This document shows positions 1 to 11,004 of a stretch of DNA of 64,000 bases, piece by piece. Below the pieces are notes generated by a model. The model saw nothing but the letters and a program-made list of their open reading frames with translations. It was not told where the DNA came from and searched no databases. Both the position numbers and the translations under genes were made by a program. This DNA comes from Siphonodentalium dalli (Eukaryota; Mollusca; Scaphopoda; Gadilida; Siphonodentaliidae), in NCBI GenBank assembly GCA_032622095.1, contig CP136065.1:96731343-96795342 (forward strand), read 5' to 3'. Position 1 is the first letter of the stretch; each line of letters opens with the position of its first letter.

Positions 1-420
1 ACTATACCTGAGTCTTGTGCACATGCAGAAGTATCCAAATATGTCCCAAAATCCATATTATATGTCCTAAATCCAAAGCTATAGGCACATGTCCATTTTC
101 TGTGATGTGCCTTTAAATGTTTGAACCCCAAATTGGAGCCCGTGCAGTGAAAACCTAAGTCAACTATACCTGAGTCATGTCCAGATGCAGGAGGGTACAG
201 ATATGTCCCAACATCCATATTATATGCCAGAATCCAAAGATATAGGCACATAACAATTTTCTACGATGGGCCCATAAAATGGCGAACCCCAAATTTGAGC
301 CCGTGCAGTGTAAACCTAAGTTAACTATACATGAGTCATGTCCAGATGGAGGAGGGTCCAGGTATCCATAGTATATGCCCAGAATCCAAAGAATAGGCCC
401 TACTCCTCGGGTATATTTGA
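1..420. repeat. 161-bp tandem repeat, about 2.5 units
   Basis: Units begin at ACTATACCTGAGTC (positions 1 and about 162) and ACTATACATGAGTC (about 323). Each contains GTCCCAAAATCCATATTATA, GGCACAT and AGCCCGTGCAGTG words at matching spacings. No coding frame persists across units. The array is cut by the window edge. Confidence 0.8.
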
Positions 421-524
421 CCTTATGCCAATTTCAATCGGTTAGTGTACCCACGATTGGATGATCCAATCATTGGGTATATCATAAATTCATATGATCA
501 TTTAATTAAAGTTGTTTAGTCTGG

Positions 525-1720
525 ATACTTTTGTGCACAGATTTTCTCACATATCTTCTCGGCTGATAATAAATGCTCTTTATTGATCATATAATTTACT
601 AGTCTCCTTTTAAGTGACCTGATGTATAAGGCGCCTATATCACATGACATTACCAGGGTAATGTGACCAGGGTAATGTGACAAATCTGCACAAAATACTA
701 GTGGACCTTCAATCAGCACTTATTGCATGCCTCTCCGGAAAAAAATTACATCTATATTTTAAGTTGATAATAAACGCTCTTTATTGTTAATTATTAGTGG
801 CCGCTTTAAATTATTTCAGGTCAACAGAATATATATCGTAAAATTCCCCGCGTCATTTTACTTTTGTGCACCAATTTCCCCACACATCTTCTGGACTGAT
901 AAAAAACGCTCTTTATTGATCATATAATTTATTAGTCCCATTTTATGTGACCTGATGTAAAAGGCAGCTATCATATGGCAATATCATGGTCATGTGACCA
1001 ATCTGCATCAATTACTAGTGGCACTTCAAATCAGAACTTGTTGCATGCCTCTCCGAAAAAAAAATACATCTATATTTTAAGTTGACAATAAACGCTCTTT
1101 ATTGTTAATTATTAGTGCCGCTTTAAATTATTTGAGGTCAACATAATCTATATCGTGACATTCCCCGCGTCATTTAACTTTTGTGCACCAATTTCCCCAC
1201 ACATTTTCTGGACTGATAACAAACGCTCTTTATTTATCATATAATTTATAAGTCCCATTTTATGTGACCTGATGTAAAAGGCGCATATTAGATGGCATTA
1301 TCCTGGTCATGTAACCAATCTGCATCAATTACTAGTGGCATTTCAAATCAGCACCTGTTGCATGCCTCTCTGGATAAAGTTAAATCTATATTTTAAGTTT
1401 ATAATAAACGCTCTTTATTGTTAATTAATAGTGCCTCTTTAAATTATTTGAGGTCAACAGAACCTATCCCGTGACATTCCCCACGTCATTGTATTTGTGC
1501 ACAAATTCCCCAACATATCTTATGGACTGATAATAAACGCTCTTTATTTACCATATAGGCTTAATTTATTTGCCCCACCTTTAAGTTTAGGTCATCTTGT
1601 GTCAAATGTGTCTATCGCATGACATTCCAATGGTCAGTCAACGATGCTCTTGTCTCACATATCTTCTGCATCTGAGGTGATAATAAACGCTCTTTATTGA
1701 TTATATAATTTACTTGTACC
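525..1720. repeat. About 320-bp tandem array built on an AAACGCTCTTTATT box
   Basis: About four units. Each has two half-units that share a core close to AAACGCTCTTTATTG, one followed by ATCATATAATTTA and one by TTAATTATTAGTG, plus GTGCACCAATTTCCCCACAC and TGCATGCCTCTC words. The same core recurs at about 45,980, so the family is dispersed. Nothing coding is seen. Confidence 0.8.
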
Positions 1721-1925
1721 CCTTTATAAGTTGTCTGGGGTCAACGGCACATATTCTATAAGCTTACATGTGTCAATTTGTCCATGCCTGTCAATTTTCA
1801 CTGACCAGATTGCAACTATTTTGATTATGTAATTAGTTATTTAGTTTAATTAGTTATTAGTTCCCTTTTAATACCTCCCGGCTATATAAGCCGGGCAAAT
1901 GAACAAACAGACAAATAAAATTGAG

Positions 1926-1931
1926 TTTTAT
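1926..1931 (-). terminator. Poly(A) signal AATAAA (minus strand)
   Basis: The minus strand reads actAATAAAactc about 45 bases after the stop codon of the probable terminal exon, followed by T/G-rich sequence, as expected for a cleavage and polyadenylation site. Confidence 0.45.
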
Positions 1932-1972
1932 TAGTACAAATACCAGAACAAGAATCTTAAGCATTTCCCATG

Positions 1973-2084
1973 TCAAGTTCTAAAGTCTATGGTTTCTGTG
2001 AGCACCTTTAATATTTTGTCAAGCTGTGCCACAAGCTGCAAAACAGTGTTCAGTCCCCTCACTTCGCCATTGACTTGGCCACAG
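1973..2084 (-). CDS. Probable last coding exon of the coiled-coil gene
   Basis: After an acceptor (atgttccttcag) the frame reads CGQVNGEVRGLNTVLQLVAQ, then LDKILKVLTETIDFRT and a stop. The Leu/Ile/Val spacing makes a strong amphipathic helix. About 50 bases after the stop on the minus strand comes an AATAAA signal (1,926-1,931), so this looks like a 3'-terminal exon. It needs incoming phase 2, while the exon at 4,473 ends in phase 0, so an intermediate exon is missing or the two belong to different transcripts. Confidence 0.5.
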
Positions 2085-2164
2085 CTGAAGGAACATAGAA
2101 ATCGAATATATAAAGACTTTATATATCCGATTTCTATGTGAAGGAAGACTACCATAGACTAAAA

Positions 2165-2880
2165 ATAGAATTATCTCCCTTATAAAACCTCTTCTATCGC
2201 CTTCTTGCTTGTCGGTTACATATGCTTATAAACAGCTACTTATTACACTTTGTAAAAATCTACTCCCCTGCGAGACGGATGTCCAAGCACAAAACATATC
2301 TATATCCGAGAATGGGTTAATCCATTAGTTATTGATGACTTCACCACTAGAATATTAATACATTAACTATTTAACCACAGCTTAACATTTATTTCTACGA
2401 ACATTTCATATTGGTACGTTGAATAGTGTCAAATAATGTCATTATAATGAACAAGTTTCCCATTTTCGTGGTACATATACATCGTTTTTATCATAGTCAT
2501 AATGGGCTTGATTCAGTGCAGCTTTAAACCTTCAGGTCTAACAAATATAGGGTTTCCACTTATCTAATTGAATTCAATTCAATTTTATTGAATTTAGAAC
2601 AAATATTTTTTTTAAAGCAAACTTTTTTTCAAAGTTATTATTTTTTTTTTTTAAATTAGAAGCTCGGTGACTCACACCAATACACGTCCTCCAAAAGCCT
2701 CAGTAATTCATCTTAGAAGATTCCTCCTAGCTACTTAACTCAGCTTGGGCTATTGAGTTTTTGACAAATGTTCACAAACAGTCAGTTTCATATTTTTACC
2801 ACGAAATTTTCCTAAAAATTCCACCACATACTATTATTCCGCAGTCCGCACGTATGTTTATTGGGCACTCATGAGTGGTG
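2165..2880. other. No gene seen; AT-rich intergenic DNA or intron
   Basis: Low-complexity A/T runs (for example around 2,600-2,660) and no exon-like frame with matching splice sites were found on either strand. The stretch could include a missing exon of the left gene, but none was recognised. Confidence 0.5.
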
Positions 2881-3835
2881 TCGTATGCGCCGCATGCACC
2901 AGAATACGTCTGCAACCGCCCCCCCCACAATAATAATATACAGTATATATAAGCCCACCCACCACCCATAGTGTCTTATGCGCCAGTGGCTCTGGGAATA
3001 TGCGCCGCAACCGCCCACAATAATCTCCTATATATTTTGAGAACTACGTAAATATATGTGTATATTTGTCCTCTATAGACTCGAAAACGGCTGCACCGAT
3101 TGGGCTCAAACTTCCCATATCTAAGGATAAAAACCCACGGGAATGGTCGTCGCGGCGTTTTGGAGAAGCTCAGAGCACCCATTCTCCACTCTGTTACAAA
3201 AAATGGCACTGTGGGGTTAACGCTCCTTATATCTTCCATATTTGGGTTCGTTAACCGGTTAACGCTCTTTATTCCCTTCGGCTTTCGCATACGGCTTTTG
3301 TTTACGTTATCGCTCGAAATGGAACTCGCTTCTGTGTGATTCTTACGTACTTAGGGCTTCCTAGGAACGGGGGACATTTTCATCGGGTCAGTTTTTCCGC
3401 CCGAGGTGATCTTCACCTTGAAACGGGTACCCACAAATGATATATATGTGTGTGTCCTTTATAGACTCGAACCGATTGAGCTCAAACTTGCTACCTACAG
3501 GAAGTGTCATGGACGGGTTAAATTGTGACCCCGACTTGACCTTGAAAATGATCAATTCAGGGTCAAATTGAAAAACAAAATTTAAAAAGCCAGTAAATTA
3601 AAAAGGCACAATTAACTAATTAAATTTAAAAATTAATTACAAAAATAAATTAAAAAAATAAAAATTGTCATGTTTCTGACGATTGCCGCCAGTGGCGGGC
3701 TAACCTGCTAGTAATATATAATGTATCTTATGCGCCATAGAGTGTCTGCAACGGCCCACAATAATAATATATATAAGCGCCCGCCGACCATCCCATCCAC
3801 CACACATAGTGTCTTATGCAGAATGCTAGTGACTT
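2880..3835. repeat. Short tandem repeat (ATGCGCC...CACAATAATAATATA) interrupted by a Helitron-like element
   Basis: Copies of CTTATGCGCC, CCGCCCACAATAAT and CCACCACCCATAGTGTCTTA occur at about 2,885, 2,965, 2,998 and 3,725-3,820. The element at 3,024-3,711 sits between two of them, so it inserted into an existing array. Confidence 0.7.
3024..3711 (+). mobile_element. Non-autonomous Helitron-like element, copy 1
   Basis: Starts TCTCCTATATATTTTGAG after an A. Near its 3' end it has the hairpin CCGCCAGTGGCGG, nine bases, then CTAG, and a T follows. These are Helitron hallmarks: TC start, 3' hairpin, CTRR end, insertion between A and T, no target duplication. Inside are the family words ACTCGAAAACGGCTGCACCG and GACTTGACCTTGA. 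No RepHel coding sequence is present. Three relatives lie at 34,528, 34,813 and 40,455. Confidence 0.75.
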
Positions 3836-4472
3836 CGTCCCAAAATGGCGACCTCGTTCCGATTTTATGGGTGATCTCTGAGTCGCTGAATCACGGAGTC
3901 GCGTCCATATTGGATTCATACAACCCCCATTCCATGGTTATATTAAAGTGCTGCAGGTCAATGTTCTGGAGGTCCATTCCATATATGGAACTTTTAAATA
4001 TTCATGACTTCAATATAATTTCAGAAGGAACGGGGGGGGGGCTGGATGCATCCAATATGGCCACGGCTCAGTGAACTACTTGTTTTATTGACTTTGTATT
4101 GATATACAGGGTAGGTAGAAAAGAGTTGAGGCAAAATCATGTTAATAATTTGTTTCTCAGAGAAATGTTTTTTTAGACTGAGAGAGGAAGGCAAATATTA
4201 ATTTAATTTGCTTTCCCGATCAGGAATGTGGTCATACTATTCAAACCCAGAACATCATTTTGAGTTCTCCAAACCTCTTAACACTTTCATGATGGGAGGT
4301 GCGCTGCTGCTGCTTTAAAGATCCTGTGTGCCAGTGCATTTTCTTACATGCATATATGCGATTCTCCCATAGAGAGCATTGCGTAGTTAAAGATCATACT
4401 AATTTTAATTAGGCTTTAAAAACACTTATAAATACAAGGGTACACCGGTACAAGTATATGAATTTAACTTAC

Positions 4473-4606
4473 AGGTTTTCCCAAAATGCTCTTGGTAGTT
4501 GGTGAAAACAGATTATGCGCTGACTGTTGTCGAGTGTTGCTCGGCGTTTTTGGTGTTATCGGACCTGTTGGTGCGTCAGTCAATTTTATAGTATCACTGG
4601 AATAAT
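4473..4606 (-). CDS. Coiled-coil gene, duplicated exon copy, in phase
   Basis: A 134-base exon, phase 1 in and phase 0 out: YSSDTIKLTDAPTGPITPKT, then PSNTRQQSAHNLFSPTTKSI and LGKP. The repeated TPxTP and SP sites look like proline-directed phosphorylation sites (inference). The acceptor is aattttcag and the donor gtaagtta. Downstream, a phase-0 segment at about 4,241-4,312 reading HHESVKRFGELKMMFWV and a stop could be an alternative end, with a weak acceptor. Confidence 0.6.
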
Positions 4607-5049
4607 CTGAAAATTTAAATTTAAATATGGATATTGTTCAGAATATGTGTAAGTTCAGTATGGTAGATGAAAATATCAGTATATAATTCTACTATCACTC
4701 TGAGTTTATTCTACTAAAATAGTCAGGTAAATTGTAAAAAAAAACATATTGTGTCAGGGGTGATCATAGCCCCTGCTTCGGTGAAATCGTTGCGCAACCT
4801 CTGGCTTTATTGGTCCCGAAGAAAATCAGCTCTCTTATCGCCATATGAGTGGTTATAGTTAACATACAACAGTTTGTCTGCTGTTTATATGTATTGTAAC
4901 ATTGGATTCCATGTGTGTATTAGATATATCTTTGATGCTTTTATTGAAAATGGACATATACATGTAGTAACCAATTAAATCATGTCTTAGGTACAGTGTA
5001 TACATAGGGAGTTAATGAACACTTCAATAGTACTGATAATCTGACTCAC

Positions 5050-5131
5050 CAAACTGATCATTTGCTGCCAATGCCTCTGCCATTATTCCTGATTCCAATT
5101 GGTTATTGGGCAGGGGGTCCAGAATTTCATG
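5050..5131 (-). CDS. Coiled-coil gene, 82-base exon between the duplicated exons
   Basis: An 82-base exon, phase 0 in and phase 1 out: HEILDPLPNNQLESGIMAEA, then LAANDQF. The acceptor is ctattacag and the donor gtgagtca. It joins in frame to the exon at 4,473 (D codon across the junction) but needs a phase-0 donor upstream, which the exon at 5,515 supplies only if its extra base is absent. The acidic, helix-prone sequence has no recognised domain. Confidence 0.55.
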
Positions 5132-5514
5132 CTGTAATAGAAATAATAATGAAGAAATTATTTTTTCTGGATGATAGTGCACTGGAATCTAAGCAGTAAC
5201 ATGAAAGTAAGACAGTAAGGACTCAATATTGTATCTATCCAGTTTTAGGTGATATAAGATTCTTGTGGCAGATTGTCAAAGATATGCATGATAAATGGTA
5301 CTTTCTGGAGTTATATCTGCTACCATGATGTGATGTTATATCATTTAAATTAAATCATATCAAGCATTTTTCTTCAAACAATATATAGCGTCTTCATTGT
5401 TTGCTCATCTTGAACATTTATAGACAATGTAAAACAATACTCTGTGTTTATTGTTATAATTAGACCTTACAAAAACTTATAAATTCAATGGAACAAGTAT
5501 TTAAATTAACTTAC

Positions 5515-5649
5515 TTGTTCTTCCAAAATGCTCTTGGTGGTTTTTGAAAAAAATACTGTTTAAAGACTGTCGTCCTTTGTTGCTTGGCGTTTTTGGTGTT
5601 ATCGGACCTGTTGGTGCGTCAGTCAAGTTTATTGTATCACTGGGATATT
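5515..5649 (-). CDS. Coiled-coil gene, duplicated exon copy with one-base length change
   Basis: A 135-base exon-like segment (acceptor aattttcag, donor gtaagtt) reading YPSDTINLTDAPTGPITPKT, then PSNKGRQSL. It is clearly homologous to the exon at 4,473 (shared SSDTI-LTDAPTGPITPKTPSN), as are the flanking intron sequences. It is one base longer, next to a run of seven T. If spliced to the 82-base exon the frame meets a stop at once. It is a decaying duplicate, a poison exon, or the site of a sequencing error; skipping it leaves a valid splice from 6,695 to 4,473. Confidence 0.5.
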
Positions 5650-6694
5650 CTGAAAATTAAAATACAGTTCAATGTGCATATTATTCTGAATATGTGTAAT
5701 TCAGTATGGTTATATGAAAATATCAGTAAATAATTCTACTATCACTCTGAATTTATTCTACTAACATAGTCAGGTAAATGTTGTACAGCGATAATAGCTT
5801 AATGGATCCAAAGGAAATCAGCAAAATTGGGACTGATCACTGCATGGACATCCATGAACTCATACGTGTCTGGAACATGCATTTTAGCCAGAAAAAAAGA
5901 ATGTGATAAGAGACCATTTATAAATAAAGTTGATATACAGCACATATATACACGTGTACATGGATATTATTGAAACAACGAGAAGATAGTTTGGCCAAAA
6001 AAAAACGATTGTATGTTTCCGGTAACGGAGCGAAAAAATGAGGGTAGGTATGTACTAGTAGGGAAATTAATTTTTTTATTTTATTTCGATATTTTTTATC
6101 CAGCTGCAGAAATATTGAACTACTTCGACTGATGTGACATAAAATGCCAACCAGTGCCATGGGGAAAGTATTACTTAATCAACACAGTGGAAATATACAT
6201 GCTTAAGTATGTTTTTTATTATTCACATACCACATTTTCTTAAATTTGGCTATAAACTTGGTACAAAATTGATGTCACTAACTTTTTATAAGAATTTTAC
6301 CAATAATACCGCCATTATACCGTACTTGTATTGTGACGACTACATCCCATTGTCTGGGGGTTGCCAGTATGCCTACCGAGCATGTCTGGTTTTTGGAAAC
6401 AGTAGCTATACATATACCCCTAAAATATGTGGCGATAACCTCTATACATGTATATAAAGCAGACAGGAGATCCACTCTCATGAAATTAATATTGTAAAAT
6501 GTATGCCCATCAATCCACAACCCATCACACACCTGGGGCTTTTGAGACAGCTGTCAATTTTCACAGTGATATATGTTAAAACCATGTGTTTTGCACACTA
6601 AAGATCATCAATAATTATGAGCATTAGTGGTAAAAACAGTCGGTCGATGTACAGAAACATAGTATCTTTTTTCTCTAGCCTTATCCATACTTAC

Positions 6695-6796
6695 CAGGTA
6701 CAGGCCATTGATTTGTTTCATAACTTCCATTTGCTTTCGCCATAGCAAGGGCTGCTTCAAGATGGTAGACCAGACCATTTGGATGTGTGATCAAGG
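6695..6796 (-). CDS. Coiled-coil gene, second exon
   Basis: A 102-base, phase 1-1 exon: ALITHPNGLVYHLEAALAMA, then KANGSYETNQWPVP. The acceptor is atttttcag and the donor is a perfect gtaagtat. The helix-forming LEAALAMAKA run may extend the preceding coiled coil. It joins in frame from the 7,610 exon and in frame to either copy of the duplicated exon further downstream. Confidence 0.65.
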
Positions 6797-7175
6797 CTGA
6801 AAAATAAGAATATAAAATTAATTATTGAGTAATATTACACGCTACATGTGTAAATACATTTATCAAAGATATATTCTCAGAGTCCATCAATAGGTTTTAT
6901 TTATGATCACCTTTTATGGTGGGATTTTTGTGTTCCAGATCATAAATTATAAACATGTACATATTTTGAATCAACTCCGATCTGAGATAAAAGAATTTTT
7001 ATTAATCATTGAAAGTTAACATGTTCGTACACATAGACTACAGTAGTATCTTTTAAGTTTTATGGATATGGATTCTCACACTTAGTTCTTATATAAATTA
7101 TACATTATTCATTGCAGTCAAGATTTCATTAATTTTTCAATTTGTTATACATAGGCTTATTTTACATTAATTTTA

Positions 7176-7507
7176 CATTAATGCCCTAAATAATCAACCC
7201 CTTAACCACAGCAGAATTATGGGTAACTTTTCAGGATTTTGTCGGAAATATGGCTTGTTACCATTCATCAGAAAGCTCTCAGTGGAAGCTTTCCGATGAA
7301 TGGCAACAACCCATATTTCCTTAACCACAGCAGAATTATGTGTAACTTTTCAGGATTTTCACGGAAATATGGCTTGTCACCATTCATCGGAAATCTCTGA
7401 GTGAGAGCTTTCCGATGAATGGCAACAAGCCATATTTCCGACTAAATTCTGAAAAGTTACCCATAATTCTGCTGTGGTTAACGAGTCGATTAGTTAGGGC
7501 ATTAATG
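7176..7507. mobile_element. Palindromic MITE family A, enlarged copy
   Basis: Bounded by TA on both sides with inverted ends CATTAATGCCCTAA / TTAGGGCATTAATG. Inside are the family words AACCACAGCAGAATTATGGG, GGAAATATGGCTTG and GCCATTCATCGGAAAGC and their complements, present about one and a half times, so this copy carries an internal duplication. Confidence 0.75.
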
Positions 7508-7609
7508 TACTTACGTCTTAATATATATGAAAATGAATGGTTTCTGGTTAAATTATTTAATATATTTAATTGTTGCATATAAAGCACATAAATAACTTAT
7601 TTCACAAAC

Positions 7610-8125
7610 CTTTCTGGTGTACAATTTCCAACTCATGACATTTCTGAGTTAGCTGGTGCTGAAGCTGGTCAATTATGTGATCCTTCTCATTTATTAGCTG
7701 CTTCAGTTTGTTTATCTGATCTTGCTGAATGTCAGATGGATGATGCAGGGATGTAATTTCTGAAGTTTGTTGATTATCTAATTGGTGAATGGCAGGTGGT
7801 GATGGCATTGTTGAGTGTATGATGTCATTAGATTCTTTTAGTATGGCTGATAACTGTACAAGTGTTTCATCAGCTGTTTCTTTTGGGGTTTCTGATATTG
7901 GTACGGCCATGGGAATATCGATTATTGAGTCGTCGTTTAGCAAGTCGGTGAACCCGGAAAGCATAGCCATTCGTTGTGATTTTTGTTGTGTTTGTTCTAT
8001 CTTTTTGGTTGATTGTGTAGTGGAATTTGATGTGTCGGTTTGTATGGTGTTCGTTGTCGCACTTCTATCTTGTGTCTCAGTCTTCTTCTGTTTGGTCACG
8101 TTGTTAGATTTTGTCGTATCAGTGT
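7610..8125 (-). CDS. Coiled-coil protein, large exon
   Basis: A 516-base open exon that fits phase 1 on both sides (acceptor ...ccattag, donor gtttgtga). The N-terminal 80 residues are Thr/Ser/Gln/Lys-rich and probably disordered. A hydrophobic stretch MAMLSGFTDLLNDD follows, then DQINKLKQLINEKDHIIDQL with heptad-spaced Leu/Ile typical of a coiled coil continuing to KCHELEIVHQK. No ATG opens this frame before an in-frame stop, so an upstream exon is needed, or the first internal ATG is used. An ATG frame at 8,560 (minus) is a possible upstream exon, unproven. The family is not recognised; phase agreement with the next exon supports real coding. Confidence 0.65.
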
Positions 8126-8127
8126 CT

Positions 8128-8215
8128 AATGGTTTTTAATTTTTGATTGTGAAATATACTCAACATTCACCAACAGACTAGTGGTCTGTATCCCATGTTC
8201 CTACATTGCCCGGAT
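8128..8215. repeat. 88-bp direct repeat, copy 1
   Basis: Nearly identical to 10,251-10,338 (TTTTTAATTTTTGATTGTGAA to CTACATTGCCCGGAT, few mismatches). It begins right beside the acceptor of the 7,610 exon. It could be the end of a 2-kb element or a recent dispersed repeat. Confidence 0.75.
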
Positions 8216-9380
8216 GGTTATATTTTAAATTGAGCATATGTTTCGATTCACTTTTTCACTATAGTATACTAGCGATAACGCGGAATCTCATCAGGAAACG
8301 CGTATTAATTTAGATCGGCATAGTATGCCTATTTTAAATGTAGTTGGCCTGATTTTTCTAGGCCTGAAGCACCCAATATATTTTTGGCATGCACGATATG
8401 TGCCAATTTTATAATTCGGCATATGATATGCCACTTTAATGAGTATTCTGAGCTCGGAATTTATAGATTCCATCGTGCTGCTTATTTCATTAGAGCAGTC
8501 GGTCGTATCACACCCAAGTTGTGCACTTTGAGTCAAATGAGTTAGTAATGTGACAGTCATAGTTTAAACCAGCATAGTTTATGCCTATTTGTTGCATTTT
8601 AGATGCAGAAATTGTTATGTATTTGCATATTATATGCAACCTAGAATGGCTTGATCTGTCTTTACAACAGCGCTTTACTAGGGCTGACACATTGAGTGTG
8701 AAGTATATCAGTTTTCCTATATGCTATATACCCAGAGCACATGTGGTCTGGAAGGAACTGGTTTAATCTTGTTCAGACAGTTGCATGCCAGAATCAGCAT
8801 GTGGTGAGCATTGTGCCCTCTGTAACTTTAATGATGGGAAAATGATATCCCTACTCTATTGGAGTTGGTGATTAATGACGTGATTTGCTTGTCATGGTGT
8901 TTACATTGCATAATCAGCCACTGTGATGTGGAAATACTTCCAGGTATAGCGTGTATCTCTTGTGAGAATATATTATAGAGATTTCGAAATTTTGGTGTAG
9001 TTTTTATGTTTGTAGATTGTGGGAATATATGCCCAACAGTTCAATAGTTTTGTTTTTCGATGTTTTGACACACCAAGCATATACATTTCCAGATAAATTT
9101 GTGTATAGTACGCCATATTTGATGGCATCTGGTATTACATGTATATGTTAATTCCAAAATAGCGTGTAAGAGCATAGAACACACCGCTCTCCATGGCTAT
9201 ATGCTTTGAGATAATGGTGCATTCCAGTTGGCTCACTTGTGTATATAATCAGGCAAGACAGAGCATAATATCAAATAATATTAGTGGGCTCTATATGTGT
9301 CTTACAGATAAGTTGACCTTGTTACCCAATGAATTTCCCAAATAAATGGATGAATTCAATTTGAATATCAGTGGGCCCTC
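8216..9380. other. No gene established; unique-looking sequence
   Basis: A minus-strand frame from ATG at 8,560 reads MTVTLLTHLTQSAQLGCDTT, then DCSNEISSTMESINSELRIL, before becoming less protein-like. It might be an upstream exon of the left gene, but no donor of the needed phase is convincing. Nothing else is seen. Confidence 0.35.
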
Positions 9381-9382
9381 GT

Positions 9383-10112
9383 TTATATACAAAGCACACG
9401 CATAGCTAGTTGGAAATGTTTGCCATTTCGATAGCTAGAGTAGATCAATTTAGCAGGTCACTTGAGTTTGTAATTTTCAGGTGTGTGGATGAAGAGTTTA
9501 TACTGCGAGACAATGTCTCAGTACATTAACATGTACAATTAGTTTTAACACTATTTATCGTGTGTAATCACGGGAAGATTTCAATCTTCTAATTGTTGTA
9601 AGCTTATTCGTTTAGAATTTTCCAAACACCAAGGCTGGCGCAAACCCGGTGGTAAGCGGGTCCTTGAAATGTTACATATACATGTAGAGTATATTTATTT
9701 TCCATGTATTTTGAATACATTTTGTTATTTCTTTTTGTATAATATATGTTATATACAGAGCACACGCATTGCTAGTTGGAAATGATTGTCTTTCCAGAGC
9801 TAGAGTAGACCAATTTTTCAGTTTGGAATTTTCAGGTTTGTGGATGAAGAGTTTATACTTCGAGACAATAATGTCACAGTACATTAACATGTACAATTAG
9901 TTTTATTACTATTTATCGTGTGTAATCACGTGAAGATTTCAATCTTCTAATTGCTGTAATTTATTCGTTTAGAATTTCCAAACACCAAGGCTGGCGCAAA
10001 CCCGGTGGTAAGCGGGTCCTTGATATGTTACATATACATGTAGAGTATATTTGTTTCCCGTGTATGTTGAATACATTTTGTTATTTCTTTTTGTATAATA
10101 TATGTTATATAT
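9383..10112. repeat. Tandem duplication, two units of about 366 bp
   Basis: Both halves share GCACACGCAT..CTAGTTGGAAATG, TGAAGAGTTTATACT, CAGTACATTAACATGTACAA, CACCAAGGCTGGCGCAAACC and GGTAAGCGGGTCCTTG in order, with small differences. The frames reading through it are by-products. Confidence 0.85.
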
Positions 10113-10250
10113 ATTAAACAGTTTTAACTTGTATAATATGGTGACCACCCAAAACAAGTAGGATCACACAGAACACAGTTACATAGTCATGGAGATTGGA
10201 TCAACTCCGCTTGCGCGGAATGATTCACAGAGTTACTTCACATAGAGAGT

Positions 10251-10338
10251 AATAGTTTTTAATTTTTGATTGTGAAATATACTCAACAATCACCAACAGA
10301 CTAGTGGTCTGCATCCCATGTTCCTACATTGCCCGGAT
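10251..10338. repeat. 88-bp direct repeat, copy 2
   Basis: Second copy of the 8,128-8,215 sequence in the same orientation, 2.12 kb away. No coding sequence lies within it. Confidence 0.75.
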
Positions 10339-11004
10339 TACATCCACACACCGATTGATCAGATATATGTGGTCGAATCGACTACTGCGGGATCTCATAC
10401 AGGCCAATAGTAATTATTATTTAATTAAATAATAACTGTTACTTCCTAATATACACATAAAACTCCGTCTCTCTTACATATAGAGATACATCACCGATCG
10501 GACCTCAGTGGTACAGCATTTGCATCGGCTCCATGCAACTGATGTCAATTAAATTGATAGCCACTCCCACTACTAAGCACCCATCGCCCATTGGATCTGA
10601 ATGTGTGTTGACTTATCCACATCTGACACACGGCTCAACTGCAGACTGTCTTCAGTCTAGAGATAGACTCTGCTTTCGACAGACCCTATTCTAATCTTGC
10701 CAGCCAACTATGACATGTGGTTCATTTCACATTGCTGAGACTTACCAGCAATGGTATCTAATGGAACCTCGACAGCATCCCTTCTTGTAGCTCATGGGGA
10801 TTTTGTTGTTGAGTTTTTTATTGGGTACTCACATAATGTACATTCTACTGAAGGAATTGCTGACACTGTATTAGTTGCCATGGCTACCCAACATACTGGT
10901 ATAATTTTGCATTGTTGTATCACAACATCATTTATCATCGGTGAGGTCATCGAAATAAATCTCTCCCACTATCTTTTCATGTAGCTCATGGAGTAGTGGG
11001 GGTC
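10339..11004. other. No gene established; weak tRNA-derived SINE resemblance near 10,500
   Basis: GACCTCAGTGGTACAGC at about 10,500 resembles a pol III A box, but no clear B box (GGTTCGANTCC-like) follows at the right distance. A 77-codon frame at 10,751-10,984 has no recognised domain. Confidence 0.3.

Larger units (their letters stand above)
4385..5785 (-). repeat. Local duplication of an exon and its flanks (about 360 bp, 1.04 kb apart)
   Basis: 4,385-4,745 and 5,440-5,785 align in exon and intron alike (for example TCTACTATCACTCTGA and GTCAGGTAAAT in the same order). The duplicated block carries one exon of the left gene; the 82-base exon between the copies is not itself duplicated. Confidence 0.75.

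Noticed and set aside
2860-3020. CRISPR-like repeat array
   Set aside because: Repeats are irregular and AT-rich in an animal genome, with no uniform spacers and no cas genes.
10495-10570. Possible tRNA gene or tRNA-derived SINE
   Set aside because: An A-box-like GACCTCAGTGGTACAGC is present, but no B box, no cloverleaf pairing and no poly-T terminator at the right spacing.
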